From Bradyrhizobium forestalis (GTDB taxonomy: Bacteria > Pseudomonadota > Alphaproteobacteria > Rhizobiales > Xanthobacteraceae), in the NCBI RefSeq assembly GCF_002795245.1, contig NZ_PGVG01000031.1:1-64000 (forward strand): a stretch of DNA of 64,000 nucleotides, read 5' to 3'. The stretch's first letter is position 1. The number at the start of each line of letters is the position of its first letter. Shown here piece after piece: positions 36,586 through 45,772 of the stretch. Position numbers and translations under genes: made by a program. The notes beneath the pieces were generated by a model, which saw nothing but the letters and a program-made list of their open reading frames with translations, had not been told where the DNA came from and ran no database searches.

Positions 36586-36890
36586 GACCGCACGCTCCGA
36601 TACGCAGCGCTATCGCCCGGACGGTCGGCCTGATCCTCCAATGTCCTGCAAACCAAGCAGCCCGGCCGAACCAGTTCCGCTTCGCTCGGTTCGCGGCAGA
36701 TATCGGAGCTTAATCAGACGCCACGCCCCTCCTTGCCATTCCAATTAATTATTCGCCAATTAATGCCCGAGCCAGATTTAATTGGCAACACCAAATTTAT
36801 CGGATATATTATTTTAAATGTGGCCACGGGTCCAAATATGCGCCTGCGGGATGCTCCCGCGCGATTGTCGACAGCCGAGAGAATTGTCCG
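36586..36890. promoter_or_regulatory. Divergent intergenic region between rmlC and wzc
   Basis: 305 bp with no gene. The right part (36739-36821) is an AT-rich island with TTAATT and TTTAAAT motifs and carries the wzc promoter described separately. The left part, next to rmlC, is GC-rich and has no obvious promoter boxes. Confidence 0.6.
36782..36810 (+). promoter_or_regulatory. Probable sigma-70 promoter of wzc
   Basis: TTGGCA (36782-36787) and TATATT (36805-36810) are separated by exactly 17 bp, five of six matches in each box. Start would fall near 36817, about 74 bp before the wzc ATG, inside the AT-rich island. Confidence 0.6.
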
Positions 36891-39224
36891 ATGCTTCAGA
36901 CCAATACGCTCCAGGCCGACGGGGCACGTCTCCCCTCCACCATGCAAATGCAGTCGGATCGCCAAAACGCCGGCGGCATCGGCGATCTCATTAAATTGGC
37001 ACTCGTATTTATACGGCGACAATACCTCGTCATCATTTTCACCGCTGTCCTCGCAAGTGCCGCCAGCCTCATATACCTACGACTGGTGTCGCCGGCCTAT
37101 ACGGCGCAGGTTCAGGTCCTGTTCGAAAATCCAAGGGCGCAATTCCTCCAGAAGCAATCGCTTCTATCCGAGCCGATCGTCGACGTTACTCAGATCGAAA
37201 CGCAGCTGCAGATCATCAAGTCGCAGGCGACTGCTGCGGCTGTGATCAAGCAGTTGAAACTGACCGATCACCCGGACTTCAAGGAGTCGCGGCCGCTGCA
37301 GTCCTGGCTACTGGGCTGGCTTCGAAGATGGCGGTCGGATCCGTCAGAAGGTGCGCCACCTGCTCCGCCAGAGCAGCCCTCGGAAACCACGATTGCGAGC
37401 TTTCTGGATCGCCTGTCTGCTGGCCGGGTTGGCTATAGCCACGTTATTGAGATCGCGTTCACCTCGAGCGATCCGGCGCTGGCGGCGGACATCGCGAACG
37501 CAATTGCCAAAGCCTACATCAACGATCAGCTCGAGGCGAAATTTGAAGCCACTCGAACTGCAACCAGCTGGCTGCGGGAACGGCTGCGAAACCTCGGCGA
37601 GGAGGCGCTGACCGCCGAACGTGCAGTCGCGGCTTACAAATCGCAAAACAACATCGTTTCGCCCGGAGGAAAACCGATCGACGAGCAGCAGATCACAGAG
37701 CTCAACACCCGGCTGGCGACCGCCCGCGCGCAGAGTTCGGAGGCCGCGGCCAAGCTGTCGCGCTACGAAGCTCTCCTTGGCGCCGACCCGGCAAAACCAT
37801 CCTCGATCAGCAATCTGGATGCCATCGGCTCCGATGCGATGAACAGTCCGATCATTACGTCGCTACGCCAGCAGTATCTCGAACTCGCCAGGCGTGAGGC
37901 CGAGTTATCCGCCCGCGTCGGCCGCGATCACCTGGCAGTTGTCAACATCCGAAACAGGCTGCGTGAATTTCGCGCCTCCATTCTGGACGAGGTTAAGAGG
38001 CTTTCGGAGATCAGCCGCAGCGAAGCCGAACTTGCAAAGCAGCGGCAGGAAGAGATCGAAAAACGTCTGTCTGTGGCCATCGCGCAGTCGCGCCTCACGA
38101 ACTCGGCAGAGCTGACGATAAGAGATTTGGAAAGTCGGGCGAAGAGCCTGCGGGGCCTCTACGACACTTTCCTTCAGCAGTACATGGGCTCGACGCAGCA
38201 GGAAAGCTTCCCGATCTCGGAAACCCGGGTCATCTTCCCCGCTTCTGCCGCTCAGACCAAGAGCAAACCGAAAGCGAAGGTCGTGCTGAGCTTCGGTCTT
38301 CTGGGGGGGCTCGCGCTGGGACTGCTCCTCGGTTTCGTGCGAGACGTAATGGACCGCGTTTTCCGCACGTCTTCCCAACTCGAGGCTGCGCTGGAGCTGC
38401 CGTGCCTGTCTCTCGTGCCGATCCTGAATATGCCCAGGCAGCAGAGGCCGGCGGCGCGGCTGCAACAGACGCAGGAAGACTCGAACCAACGAATACTTTC
38501 GGCCGCTCCGGACATTCATCGCGCCGTCGTAGGCATGCCTCTCTCTCGGTACACTGAGGCGATCCGAGCGATCAAGATTGCGATCGACCATAGCCCGGCG
38601 AAGACCCCCAACCAGGTGATTGGCGTGACTTCAGCCCTGCCAAATGAGGGCAAGACCACGATTGCCGCTTCCGTGGCGCAACTTATCGGACACAGCGGGA
38701 AGAAGGTGATCATCGTCGACTGCGATCTCCGGAATCCATCGCTCTCGGCCCGCGTCGTTCCCAAGGCTGTGGACGGCATTATTGAAGTCATGAACGGAGA
38801 TCGCCCACTCGAGGAGGTGGTATGGCGGGATCCGAGGACGACTCTTGCCGTTCTTCCGGCCGTTCCGCGCGGGCCCGTGCTTCACTCAAGCGAACTTCTG
38901 TCCGACGGCTCGATATGCAAGCTCTTCGATCGCCTGCGACAGAACTATGACTATGTCATTGTCGATCTTCCACCGCTGAGTCCGCTTGTCGACGTACGGG
39001 TCACCGCTCCTCTGATCGATTGTTACGTTCTCGTCGTCGAGTGGGGACGCACGAAGATCGACGTCGTACAGCATGCACTGCACACCGCCCCGACGATCTC
39101 GGACTCGCTGATCGGCGCAGTCCTGAACAAGACTGACATCAGGGCGATGGCGCGATACGACACCCACCGAAGCGATTATTACGATGACAGTCACTATGTC
39201 CGCTATGGTCTTTCGAGCTCCTGA
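36891..39224 (+). CDS. Wzc/ExoP-type polysaccharide co-polymerase and tyrosine autokinase
   Basis: 777 residues. A Wzz domain with two membrane helices (about 43-62 and 455-475) flanks a periplasmic coiled-coil region. The cytosolic BY-kinase has Walker A SALPNEGKTT (near 581), Walker A' VIIVDCDLRNP (near 605) and Walker B VIVDLPPLSP (near 688). The C-terminus ends in a tyrosine cluster (YDTHRSDYYDDSHYVRYG) that is presumably autophosphorylated. It controls EPS chain length and export with Wzy and Wza partners. It heads a rightward operon with the membrane protein at 39319. Confidence 0.93.
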   Translation: MLQTNTLQADGARLPSTMQMQSDRQNAGGIGDLIKLALVFIRRQYLVIIFTAVLASAASLIYLRLVSPAYTAQVQVLFENPRAQFLQKQSLLSEPIVDVTQIETQLQIIKSQATAAAVIKQLKLTDHPDFKESRPLQSWLLGWLRRWRSDPSEGAPPAPPEQPSETTIASFLDRLSAGRVGYSHVIEIAFTSSDPALAADIANAIAKAYINDQLEAKFEATRTATSWLRERLRNLGEEALTAERAVAAYKSQNNIVSPGGKPIDEQQITELNTRLATARAQSSEAAAKLSRYEALLGADPAKPSSISNLDAIGSDAMNSPIITSLRQQYLELARREAELSARVGRDHLAVVNIRNRLREFRASILDEVKRLSEISRSEAELAKQRQEEIEKRLSVAIAQSRLTNSAELTIRDLESRAKSLRGLYDTFLQQYMGSTQQESFPISETRVIFPASAAQTKSKPKAKVVLSFGLLGGLALGLLLGFVRDVMDRVFRTSSQLEAALELPCLSLVPILNMPRQQRPAARLQQTQEDSNQRILSAAPDIHRAVVGMPLSRYTEAIRAIKIAIDHSPAKTPNQVIGVTSALPNEGKTTIAASVAQLIGHSGKKVIIVDCDLRNPSLSARVVPKAVDGIIEVMNGDRPLEEVVWRDPRTTLAVLPAVPRGPVLHSSELLSDGSICKLFDRLRQNYDYVIVDLPPLSPLVDVRVTAPLIDCYVLVVEWGRTKIDVVQHALHTAPTISDSLIGAVLNKTDIRAMARYDTHRSDYYDDSHYVRYGLSSS

Positions 39225-39318
39225 GCGGCCTGTCGCCGTGCACCATCACGATTTGAGCGTTGAAGGGCCTGCCGATCTGAGTCTTCGGAGAAACGCCAAG
39301 CCTGAGAGGTGACGTTGC

Positions 39319-41418
39319 ATGCTCGTCAGGTTCCTGATGCTGGCACTGTTGGTGTCCGTCGCCGCGGCTTTTGCAATGCCCGATATGCCGCAAGCGCGAG
39401 CCCTATGCTCCGCTCTTCTCGCGATCGCGGTGCTGGCAACCGCAGCCTTCGCCTCATCTTCCGCGATCGCGCGCCTGGTACAACGGTTACGACTCTTTCT
39501 CCTCGTCGTCCTCGTTGTACCGGCGATCTACATGACTATTCAACTCGCTCCGATTCCTATCCACGGGTCCGGCAATCCGATATGGGCAACCGCATCGGCC
39601 GCATTGAATGTCCCCCTTGCTGAACGGCTCACGGTGGACATCGGCGCAACCGTGCGGGCATTCTTGCATTACGGTACTGCTGTCGCCCTCGCGCTCATCG
39701 CGACCGTCGTCGCGCTGGACAAACAGCGTGCGTGGCAGCTCCTCACCATGCTGGTCTCGGTTGCGGCGATCGTCAGTGCGTACTTGCTGGTGCGGCAGAC
39801 CATAGGAGCGGACAGCCTCTCGCCCGGCGATGGTCCTGCGCTGGTCGTGACCGGCGCAGGACCGGCAGTGCTGGGCCTGGTGCTGTCTGCAGCGATGACG
39901 GCTCGTGCGTTCGAGGAACGCCGCCGGGTCAAGCAACTCTCATTTCGGCTGACGACGACCCTATCGTTCGCGCTGCTGGCAACGCTTCTCTGCCTGTCGG
40001 CGATCCTTGCCAGGGGAGACGGGACGGGAACTGTCATAGCTGCGTTGCTCGGAGTGGGAATCATAATCGCCGCGTTCGCGATCCAGAACTGGTTCTATGG
40101 GGTTTGGGGAATGGCGAGCGTGCTTGCTACGGCTGCAATTCTCTTTCTGGCGGCGGTCACCCTGCTGCCGGTGAGGCAGAATACCGATCTCGCGATCGCC
40201 CTATCCGCGCATGACCTGGCGGCGACTGAACGGATGCTGCAAGATACCGGCCGAGCGGGATTCGGTGCCGGAACGTACGTGGCACTACTGCCGATCCATC
40301 GCGATATCGGCGCGCCGTCATCGCGAGAGCGCCCGACGGCTGCCGCTGCCATCGCAATCGAAATGGGCCGCCCCTTTCTGTATGGCGTGTTGATCATTGC
40401 GGTACTTGGCGCCGCGGCTTTGCTCAGATGCTCCCTGCGGCGAAGGCGTGACTACGTCTACGCGGCCATTGGTTCCGGCGCTGCGGCTGCGCTAGCCATG
40501 CTGGCCTTGGTCGAGGACGGCATTCTCGAGTTCGGCGCATCGCTGTTCGCTGCCGCCATGTTCGGACTGGCGGTTGCTCAAAGCCAGCGTGATACAGGCG
40601 CTGCGGCCTCGCCGTCGCGATCAACGAGACCTGTAGGTGAACCGGATGGTCCAGGTCCGACCTCCGCGCCAACACACCGATATGGGATTGGCAATGCATC
40701 GATGCGTATTGGATTGGGCTCCATCGCAGTCGTCCTGATCGCGCAAACGGTCTGGCTGCTCGCTCAGCCGTCGTATCCGGGCGGTTTGCCGGTTGAAGCG
40801 CTTGCCGCCAACCAAGCGGCACGCCAAGCCCTTCTAAGGGTGCCGCTTCCGAACTCACTCCGCGGTGACGGCGATCTGCGTTCAGGGAGGCTCGCTCCTG
40901 CGCCGCAGTCCACCGCCAATGGAGCCGCAGCGTCAAGGCCGGAGATCGAAGTCGATCCGGCCGTGCCGACTGTATTGGCGCGGGCACTGCAGTACTCGCC
41001 ACTACGAGGTGATCTTTGGCTCATGCTTGCGGCGCTCTCGAGGGAGCAGAGACCGGTCGAATATGACGTCGCGGCCTTGCTGAAACTGTCGTACTACACA
41101 GCACCAAACGATTTGGCCTTGCTTCCACTACGACTGACTGTCGCTCTCGGCGAGGTCTCGGTCGTAAGCGAGCCTGAGCTGCGTGAACTGGTGCAGCGTG
41201 ACGTCAAGATTGCCTTGGCCAGACACCCCAGTTTCCGCCCCGCTCTGATTGCCGCCTATCAATCGGCGTCGGCAGGCGGGAAGGGCTTGGTGGACGATCT
41301 GATTTCGGAGTGGGATTCAGCCGCTCTGCAAAGCATGCGCAAGGAAATTCGGGTTCCGTCGCCCGGAGCGGACCTCCCTCCGCCGAACAGAGTACCGGGC
41401 CGCGGGACAGCGCGGTAA
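39319..41418 (+). CDS. Large Wzy-like membrane protein with periplasmic C-terminal domain
   Basis: 699 residues, 94 bp after wzc. About ten hydrophobic helices over residues 1-430, with a loop containing GRAGFGAGTYVALLP that resembles the late loop of O-antigen polymerases and ligases. A membrane helix near 455-470 leads to a soluble C-terminal part (about 480-699) with helical repeats such as LARALQYSPLRGDLWLMLAALS. The whole suggests an EPS polymerase of the Wzy/ligase group, fused to a TPR-like domain. GAGAGG lies upstream of the ATG. A Wzy assignment rests on the position next to wzc and the membrane layout. Confidence 0.65.
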   Translation: MLVRFLMLALLVSVAAAFAMPDMPQARALCSALLAIAVLATAAFASSSAIARLVQRLRLFLLVVLVVPAIYMTIQLAPIPIHGSGNPIWATASAALNVPLAERLTVDIGATVRAFLHYGTAVALALIATVVALDKQRAWQLLTMLVSVAAIVSAYLLVRQTIGADSLSPGDGPALVVTGAGPAVLGLVLSAAMTARAFEERRRVKQLSFRLTTTLSFALLATLLCLSAILARGDGTGTVIAALLGVGIIIAAFAIQNWFYGVWGMASVLATAAILFLAAVTLLPVRQNTDLAIALSAHDLAATERMLQDTGRAGFGAGTYVALLPIHRDIGAPSSRERPTAAAAIAIEMGRPFLYGVLIIAVLGAAALLRCSLRRRRDYVYAAIGSGAAAALAMLALVEDGILEFGASLFAAAMFGLAVAQSQRDTGAAASPSRSTRPVGEPDGPGPTSAPTHRYGIGNASMRIGLGSIAVVLIAQTVWLLAQPSYPGGLPVEALAANQAARQALLRVPLPNSLRGDGDLRSGRLAPAPQSTANGAAASRPEIEVDPAVPTVLARALQYSPLRGDLWLMLAALSREQRPVEYDVAALLKLSYYTAPNDLALLPLRLTVALGEVSVVSEPELRELVQRDVKIALARHPSFRPALIAAYQSASAGGKGLVDDLISEWDSAALQSMRKEIRVPSPGADLPPPNRVPGRGTAR

Positions 41419-41483
41419 TTTCCTAACGTATTCCGCTCGATAGACGGACGACCCGAGCATATGCGCCAGGTTCGGTGTGGCGC

Positions 41484-41548
41484 AATTTAAATAATCGCGA
41501 TTTTCGCTTGATACATTCAATAAATTAATAATAGATTAAATAATAATC
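41484..41548 (+). promoter_or_regulatory. AT-rich island upstream of the initiating transferase
   Basis: 65 bp of A/T-rich DNA (ATTTAAATAAT, AATAAATTAATAATAG) between two codirectional genes. TTGATA (41508-41513) and TAGATT (41532-41537) are 18 bp apart and could serve as promoter, about 25 bp before the ATG at 41563. Confidence 0.5.
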
Positions 41549-41562
41549 CCGAGTGCCTCGCC

Positions 41563-43029
41563 ATGAACTTCGTGAACCGACACCTCCCCGATCAGAACGA
41601 TACGGCTTGTGTCAGTCTCGAGCCGTCGGCATCCCGGCATAAATGGCCCCTGCGTTATGACCGGATCGAACACGTTGCGCTCTGTGCTGATATCGCGACG
41701 ATTTTGCTTGCGAGCGTCCTCTCCACGTTACTGTACCGGGTCCAGAACGGGCAGACCGAGGGAGACCACGGCAACGCATTTGGCTTGGCACTGGTCAGCG
41801 CAGCTTGTGTGGCTTCGGTGCTGAAGGCTCAAGGCCTCTATCGCCCGATTGAGCTCTTCGTGCTCAAGAACCAGGTTCGGGCCGTCTGCGTGACCTGGGT
41901 GGCATTGGTGCTCTTGATTTGGGCCGCGTACGGCTTTGCTATTCGCCCGGGCGCATCTCAGGAAGCAGGCCCGGCCTTCGCCATCCTCGGCTTGGCGCTA
42001 CTTGTGGCCGAGCGATGGGGGGTCAGGTCGCTGCTGATAAGAGGTCTGAGCGCAAGAAAATTCGCTAGCACCAATATCGTTCTCATCAGCGATCAGCCGC
42101 TTTCGAAAGACGCCGGCCTGCCGGAGGCCTTGGCTATGCACGGTTATTGCGTCAAGGGACGGTTCAGCCTGCCGCCAAGCGGCTTCGGGCCTGCCGGTCG
42201 AAAGCGGCTCACTTCTCGCGTGATCGACTATATTCGCAACGCTCCGCTCGACCAAGTGGTGGTCGAGGCCAGCCCGGAGCGATGGCCCGAGCTCCGAGCG
42301 CTTGTCGCCGATCTCCGGGTGTTGCCGTTCCCGATCATGTTCGTGCCCGTCGGCACAACATCCGAATTGCTTCGACATCCTACACGGAGTCTTGGGAGTG
42401 CCGTTTGCGTTGAATTGCAGCGCGGTCCCCTTACATCCCTCGAATGCGCGACCAAACGAATCATTGATGTTGTCGGCGCGGGGCTCGCGCTGGCCATATC
42501 TGCACCACTGCTTGTGCTGGCTGCAGTCGCAATCAAGCTGGATTCTCCAGGCCCCGTGTTCTTCCGACAGCAACGTTGTGGCTTCAATGGTCGGACATTC
42601 TTGATCCGCAAATTTCGGACCATGCATGTGCTCGAGGACGGCAACGTGATCGCTCAAGCCACCCCTCTCGACCGTCGCGTCACCCGCGTGGGCAAATGGC
42701 TGCGTCGGACGAGTTTCGACGAACTGCCGCAACTGCTAAATGTTCTCGAGGGCAGCATGTCGCTGGTGGGCCCGCGTCCCCATGCCTTGGCCCACGACGG
42801 ACAGTTTGACAAGCTCATGCGGAACTACGCCTTCCGCCGCAGGGTCCGGCCGGGACTGACCGGATGGGCCCAGGTCCACGGCTGCCGCGGCGCAACACCC
42901 ACGGCGCCGATGATCGAAGCACGTGTCCAGTACGATCTCTGGTACATCGACAATTGGAGTCTTCGGCTGGATCTCGCAATCCTGTTGCGAACTCCCATGG
43001 AGGTATTGCGGGGGCGCAACGCCTACTAG
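41563..43029 (+). CDS. Undecaprenyl-phosphate sugar phosphotransferase (WcaJ/ExoY-like)
   Basis: 488 residues. Four N-terminal helices and a CoA-binding-like middle part are followed, from about residue 293, by the bacterial sugar transferase domain: [58 protein letters not shown] and [10 protein letters not shown], then [16 protein letters not shown]. It transfers a sugar 1-phosphate, usually glucose, onto undecaprenyl phosphate and so starts assembly of the EPS repeat unit. Last EPS gene of the island before the H-NS genes. Confidence 0.93.
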   Translation: MNFVNRHLPDQNDTACVSLEPSASRHKWPLRYDRIEHVALCADIATILLASVLSTLLYRVQNGQTEGDHGNAFGLALVSAACVASVLKAQGLYRPIELFVLKNQVRAVCVTWVALVLLIWAAYGFAIRPGASQEAGPAFAILGLALLVAERWGVRSLLIRGLSARKFASTNIVLISDQPLSKDAGLPEALAMHGYCVKGRFSLPPSGFGPAGRKRLTSRVIDYIRNAPLDQVVVEASPERWPELRALVADLRVLPFPIMFVPVGTTSELLRHPTRSLGSAVCVELQRGPLTSLECATKRIIDVVGAGLALAISAPLLVLAAVAIKLDSPGPVFFRQQRCGFNGRTFLIRKFRTMHVLEDGNVIAQATPLDRRVTRVGKWLRRTSFDELPQLLNVLEGSMSLVGPRPHALAHDGQFDKLMRNYAFRRRVRPGLTGWAQVHGCRGATPTAPMIEARVQYDLWYIDNWSLRLDLAILLRTPMEVLRGRNAY

Positions 43030-43054
43030 ACTCGATCTCCGCGTCAAGCACCGA

Positions 43055-43078
43055 GCTGCGCCAGCCCGCTGGCGCAGC
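43055..43078. terminator. Hairpin between convergent genes, likely bidirectional terminator
   Basis: GCTGCGCCAG (43055-43064) pairs perfectly with CTGGCGCAGC (43069-43078), loop CCCG. It sits between the end of the sugar transferase gene (43029) and the end of the H-NS gene (43085). It has no U-run, so a factor-dependent or bidirectional end is likely. Confidence 0.5.
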
Positions 43079-43084
43079 GAGCTC

Positions 43085-43453
43085 TCACGCCCGTTGCCGA
43101 AGCTTCGGAGCCGCTTCTCCGATACGAAACTCCTCGATCCGACGGCCGGATTTCATGGCGGCAACCAACCAGCGCGGCCGCTTGCCACGTCCCGACCAGG
43201 TTTCGGAAGTCTGCGGGTTACGATATTTCGGCAGTACGCGCGGATATTTGCGCCTCGGTTTGCCGGTCGGAGAGACGCTCCGCCCGCCGGTTTCGGCCAA
43301 CACAGCCATCCCGCCGCCGAGAACCGCCAGGCGCTTCTCCAGTTCCTGTTTTTCCGCCTTGATCCGATCCGACAAAATGCCGCTAATTTCCTCATGAAGC
43401 GACCATAGATCATCAAGGGACATCGCTTCTAGTTCGAGCTTCTTGGTCGACAT
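43085..43453 (-). CDS. H-NS family nucleoid protein (HvrA-like), copy 1
   Basis: 122 residues. N-terminal coiled-coil oligomerisation part (LDDLWSLHEEISGILSDRIKAEK, about 11-40), then a linker and the C-terminal H-NS DNA-binding motif: KYRNPQTSETWSGRGKRPRWL (near 77-97), the core hook that inserts into the minor groove of AT-rich DNA. AGGA lies upstream of the ATG. A second copy is encoded at 44177 on the other strand. It probably silences AT-rich promoters, including those of this EPS island; that is inference from the AT-rich islands nearby. Confidence 0.92.
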   Translation of the reverse strand: MSTKKLELEAMSLDDLWSLHEEISGILSDRIKAEKQELEKRLAVLGGGMAVLAETGGRSVSPTGKPRRKYPRVLPKYRNPQTSETWSGRGKRPRWLVAAMKSGRRIEEFRIGEAAPKLRQRA

Positions 43454-43514
43454 GCTAGCATCCTGTGGTTGCGCCCATTTAATATTGTCCCGGCCGAGTA
43501 ATCAAGAACCTAAG

Positions 43515-43527
43515 TGGGTCAGACCCA
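43515..43527. promoter_or_regulatory. Short palindrome TGGGTC-A-GACCCA
   Basis: Six-bp arms around one base, about 60 bp upstream of the leftward H-NS gene, followed by a run of A. A possible operator; unrecognised. Confidence 0.3.
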
Positions 43528-43690
43528 AAAAAATACGTGGAACCGAACGGCAAGTTCGTGCTCCACATAACTGCGTCGCCGGTTCCAATCAAGACTGAAA
43601 AAAGGATTATCCGCTCAATTTAATAGCGGCCAGAGTAACAACACGCGCCCCGCGTGCACCGACGCCTCGACTCAAGCGAAGAATGGCCCG

Positions 43691-43984
43691 TTAAGCGGGG
43701 CGCGAGATCCATCTGCCACGCCGCCCCCTCGGCGAATACGACCGGCGCGCAAGGCCGCTTTTCTTCGTTGGCAATCCTCCTGAAATGCGGCCGTCGACCC
43801 GCTGCAGCCGCGAGCTTATGACTGCGATGTCCCTCAGGGCGAGCCGTCGCAGCTGGATTTGCAGCTTCAAAGCCTCGATGTCGGTCAATGGGGCCGAGGG
43901 AGCGATAAACCGACCGATCGCCGCCTGAAGACGCACCAGCGGGCAATCGATAATATCCAATATCTCTCTTCGGGCTTGCGGCAA
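43691..43984 (-). CDS. Small hypothetical protein next to the H-NS genes
   Basis: 97 residues starting with TTG at 43984 and a strong GAGGA six bases upstream. The N-terminal half looks helical (ARREILDIIDCPLVRLQAAIG, about 4-24; LKLQIQLRRLALRDIAVISS), the C-terminus is basic. No family recognised. It reads leftward from the AT-rich palindromic region at 44006-44061. A short unrelated frame on the same strand overlaps it, so it remains uncertain. Confidence 0.45.
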   Translation of the reverse strand: MPQARREILDIIDCPLVRLQAAIGRFIAPSAPLTDIEALKLQIQLRRLALRDIAVISSRLQRVDGRISGGLPTKKSGLARRSYSPRGRRGRWISRPA

Positions 43985-44005
43985 GGTTTCCTCACCCAGT
44001 AAACC

Positions 44006-44061
44006 GATAAAAATAATACTCGCGTTATATATTAAATAATATATTATTTAATTATTATCGC
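44006..44061. promoter_or_regulatory. AT-rich island with a 22-bp perfect palindrome
   Basis: The palindrome covers 44031-44052: arms ATTAAATAAT and ATTATTTAAT around AT. It lies between the leftward 97-residue gene and the rightward H-NS gene copy 2, which it likely regulates. It matches the ATTAAAT theme of the other islands. Confidence 0.55.
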
Positions 44062-44176
44062 GTCAATTTGAAAGACCAGCCTTGGTCCCCTATCTGTAGT
44101 GAGCCTCTCGAAAAAGTCGTTCGGCGTGAGAGATGACAGATAGGTAGGGCGGCGGTCGAACGGTGTCGGGAATGCT

Positions 44177-44560
44177 ATGCGCAGGCAAGATCTCGAAGCC
44201 ATGGATTTCGAGGAACTATGGCTCCTCCACGAGGAGCTAACAAAGATTCTTGCCGAGAAGATCACAGCCGAAAAGCGGGAGCTGGAAAAGCGCCTGGCGC
44301 AACTCAATCAACCGGATCAATTCGGTGGAGCGGAAGGCGGGGCGACGGAGACGAGCCCAGGCCAGCCCCCCCGCCGCAAATACCCAAAGGTCGTGCCAAA
44401 GTACTTCAACCCCCTCAAACCGACCGAGACCTGGTCTGGGCGCGGCAAACAGCCGCGCTGGCTGGTCGCCGCGCTCCAATCAGGACACACGCTGGAGGAG
44501 TTCAGGATTCGCGAGAACGGCGAAGCGTCCAACCGGAACGCTGGGGGTCACGAGCATTGA
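44177..44560 (+). CDS. H-NS family nucleoid protein (HvrA-like), copy 2
   Basis: 127 residues, similar layout to copy 1: helical N-terminus (DFEELWLLHEELTKILAEK), a linker with Pro/Gly, then KYFNPLKPTETWSGRGKQPRWL, the H-NS DNA-binding hook. It begins downstream of the AT-rich palindrome. The two copies are divergent enough to have distinct roles but share the coiled-coil part, so they could form mixed oligomers. Likely a local or global silencer of AT-rich DNA. Confidence 0.9.
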   Translation: MRRQDLEAMDFEELWLLHEELTKILAEKITAEKRELEKRLAQLNQPDQFGGAEGGATETSPGQPPRRKYPKVVPKYFNPLKPTETWSGRGKQPRWLVAALQSGHTLEEFRIRENGEASNRNAGGHEH

Positions 44561-44695
44561 TGGCCCGCCACGGCAAATGCCGGCATGCGCAGGATCGTTG
44601 GCTCAACGGATCGGCAGCTACCGGTTCGCTCCGCACCCAGCTGATTGAACACGTCCGCCTGGCGATCTGCCGGCCCCACCGATGGGGCTCGTGGC

Positions 44696-45772
44696 TTAGA
44701 CCTTGCCCGCACGCACCGCGACGGCCGCCTTCAACAGAAACTGCAGGGTGCCCACGCTCGGCAAGGACCACAATCCACGCGAACGCGCAGCGGCTTGCGG
44801 GGCGCCACTTTCCGCCTTCCGGTAATTTCCGAGATCCAACGCCATCATTGCGAGGAAGGGCACGCGTGTGGCCGGAAAGCGTGCTTGCATTAACTGTCGC
44901 ATGAACTGCAGGCGGGGAATCAGTCGGGAGCGCAACGCGCGCGGAATCTCGACGCCAAGCAGCTCCGCAAGAGCTAACAGCTGGGTTTCAACCGCGTTTT
45001 TCATCAATTCGCCCGAGACAAGAGAGGTAAGCTTCCCCCAATCAAGGCCCTCGGCGGAATTGTTCAGGTCGCGTAATTCAACGAGGTGCCGCAGGTCGAG
45101 GTCGCCGAGCCAATAGCCATAGTCTTGAAATTGATCATGGATGATCAACATGAGCGCTCGGTAGGTCGGCGTCGGGATATACACGTGTCCCCGTCCCAGC
45201 GCCGCCGGGACGCAATGGTTCAGCGCATGCCCGAAGCTCTGGTAGAGGTACGCAGGGCCTGGAGGTGCCTGCTGCAGGTCGATGCTCCCGACGTCCTGCG
45301 ACCGATTCAGCTCGACGTGCCATCTCTGGCTTTCGGGCGGGGTCTGATAGTCGATATCGTAGCCAATTGCACGTAGAGCGGCGACTGCCATGCTGGCTTC
45401 GTCTGGCATGACCATAATATCCAGATCGGACATCAGCCGAACGCCTCGCCGCTCCTCGGGCGCGGTCGCCAGTGTCGATGCCCCCTTGAGCATGATCGGC
45501 GTAATTCCCATGCCGTTCATCGCAACGACGGCCTCCTCCAGTTGGGCGACGAGGCGATTGTTGCGCAGCACGTTTCGGCGGTGGATATGACGAATATATG
45601 TGCAGACGTCGTCCGGCAGCATCGAAGCAAATTTGTCGACAAAGTCGATGAGCGCCGGCGTCGTCAGGGTCTGATTTGCGAGCCCGATTACGGACGTCCA
45701 TTCCACATCGACGGGCGGCATCCCTCGCAAGCAATTGCAGAGGCTCGTGAGCGCGCTGCTATGCCCCGCCAT
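44696..45772 (-). CDS. Nucleotidyltransferase-fold protein (NTP_transf_5-like)
   Basis: 358 residues from ATG 45772, overlapping the upstream kinase gene by 14 bp. ITPIMLKGASTLATAP (near 88-103) and RLMSDLDIMVMPDEA form the LKG and D-x-D core of the NTP_transf_5 family. The C-terminal half is helical with no recognised domain. It is coupled to a PqqD-HprK-like gene, an association known from some peptide and exopolysaccharide gene clusters. The substrate is unknown; it could nucleotidylate a protein or metabolite. Confidence 0.7.
   Translation of the reverse strand: MAGHSSALTSLCNCLRGMPPVDVEWTSVIGLANQTLTTPALIDFVDKFASMLPDDVCTYIRHIHRRNVLRNNRLVAQLEEAVVAMNGMGITPIMLKGASTLATAPEERRGVRLMSDLDIMVMPDEASMAVAALRAIGYDIDYQTPPESQRWHVELNRSQDVGSIDLQQAPPGPAYLYQSFGHALNHCVPAALGRGHVYIPTPTYRALMLIIHDQFQDYGYWLGDLDLRHLVELRDLNNSAEGLDWGKLTSLVSGELMKNAVETQLLALAELLGVEIPRALRSRLIPRLQFMRQLMQARFPATRVPFLAMMALDLGNYRKAESGAPQAAARSRGLWSLPSVGTLQFLLKAAVAVRAGKV

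Noticed and set aside
43055-43078. Classical rho-independent terminator at the end of the EPS genes
   Set aside because: The hairpin is clear but no T-run follows on either strand, so it is listed with low certainty only.
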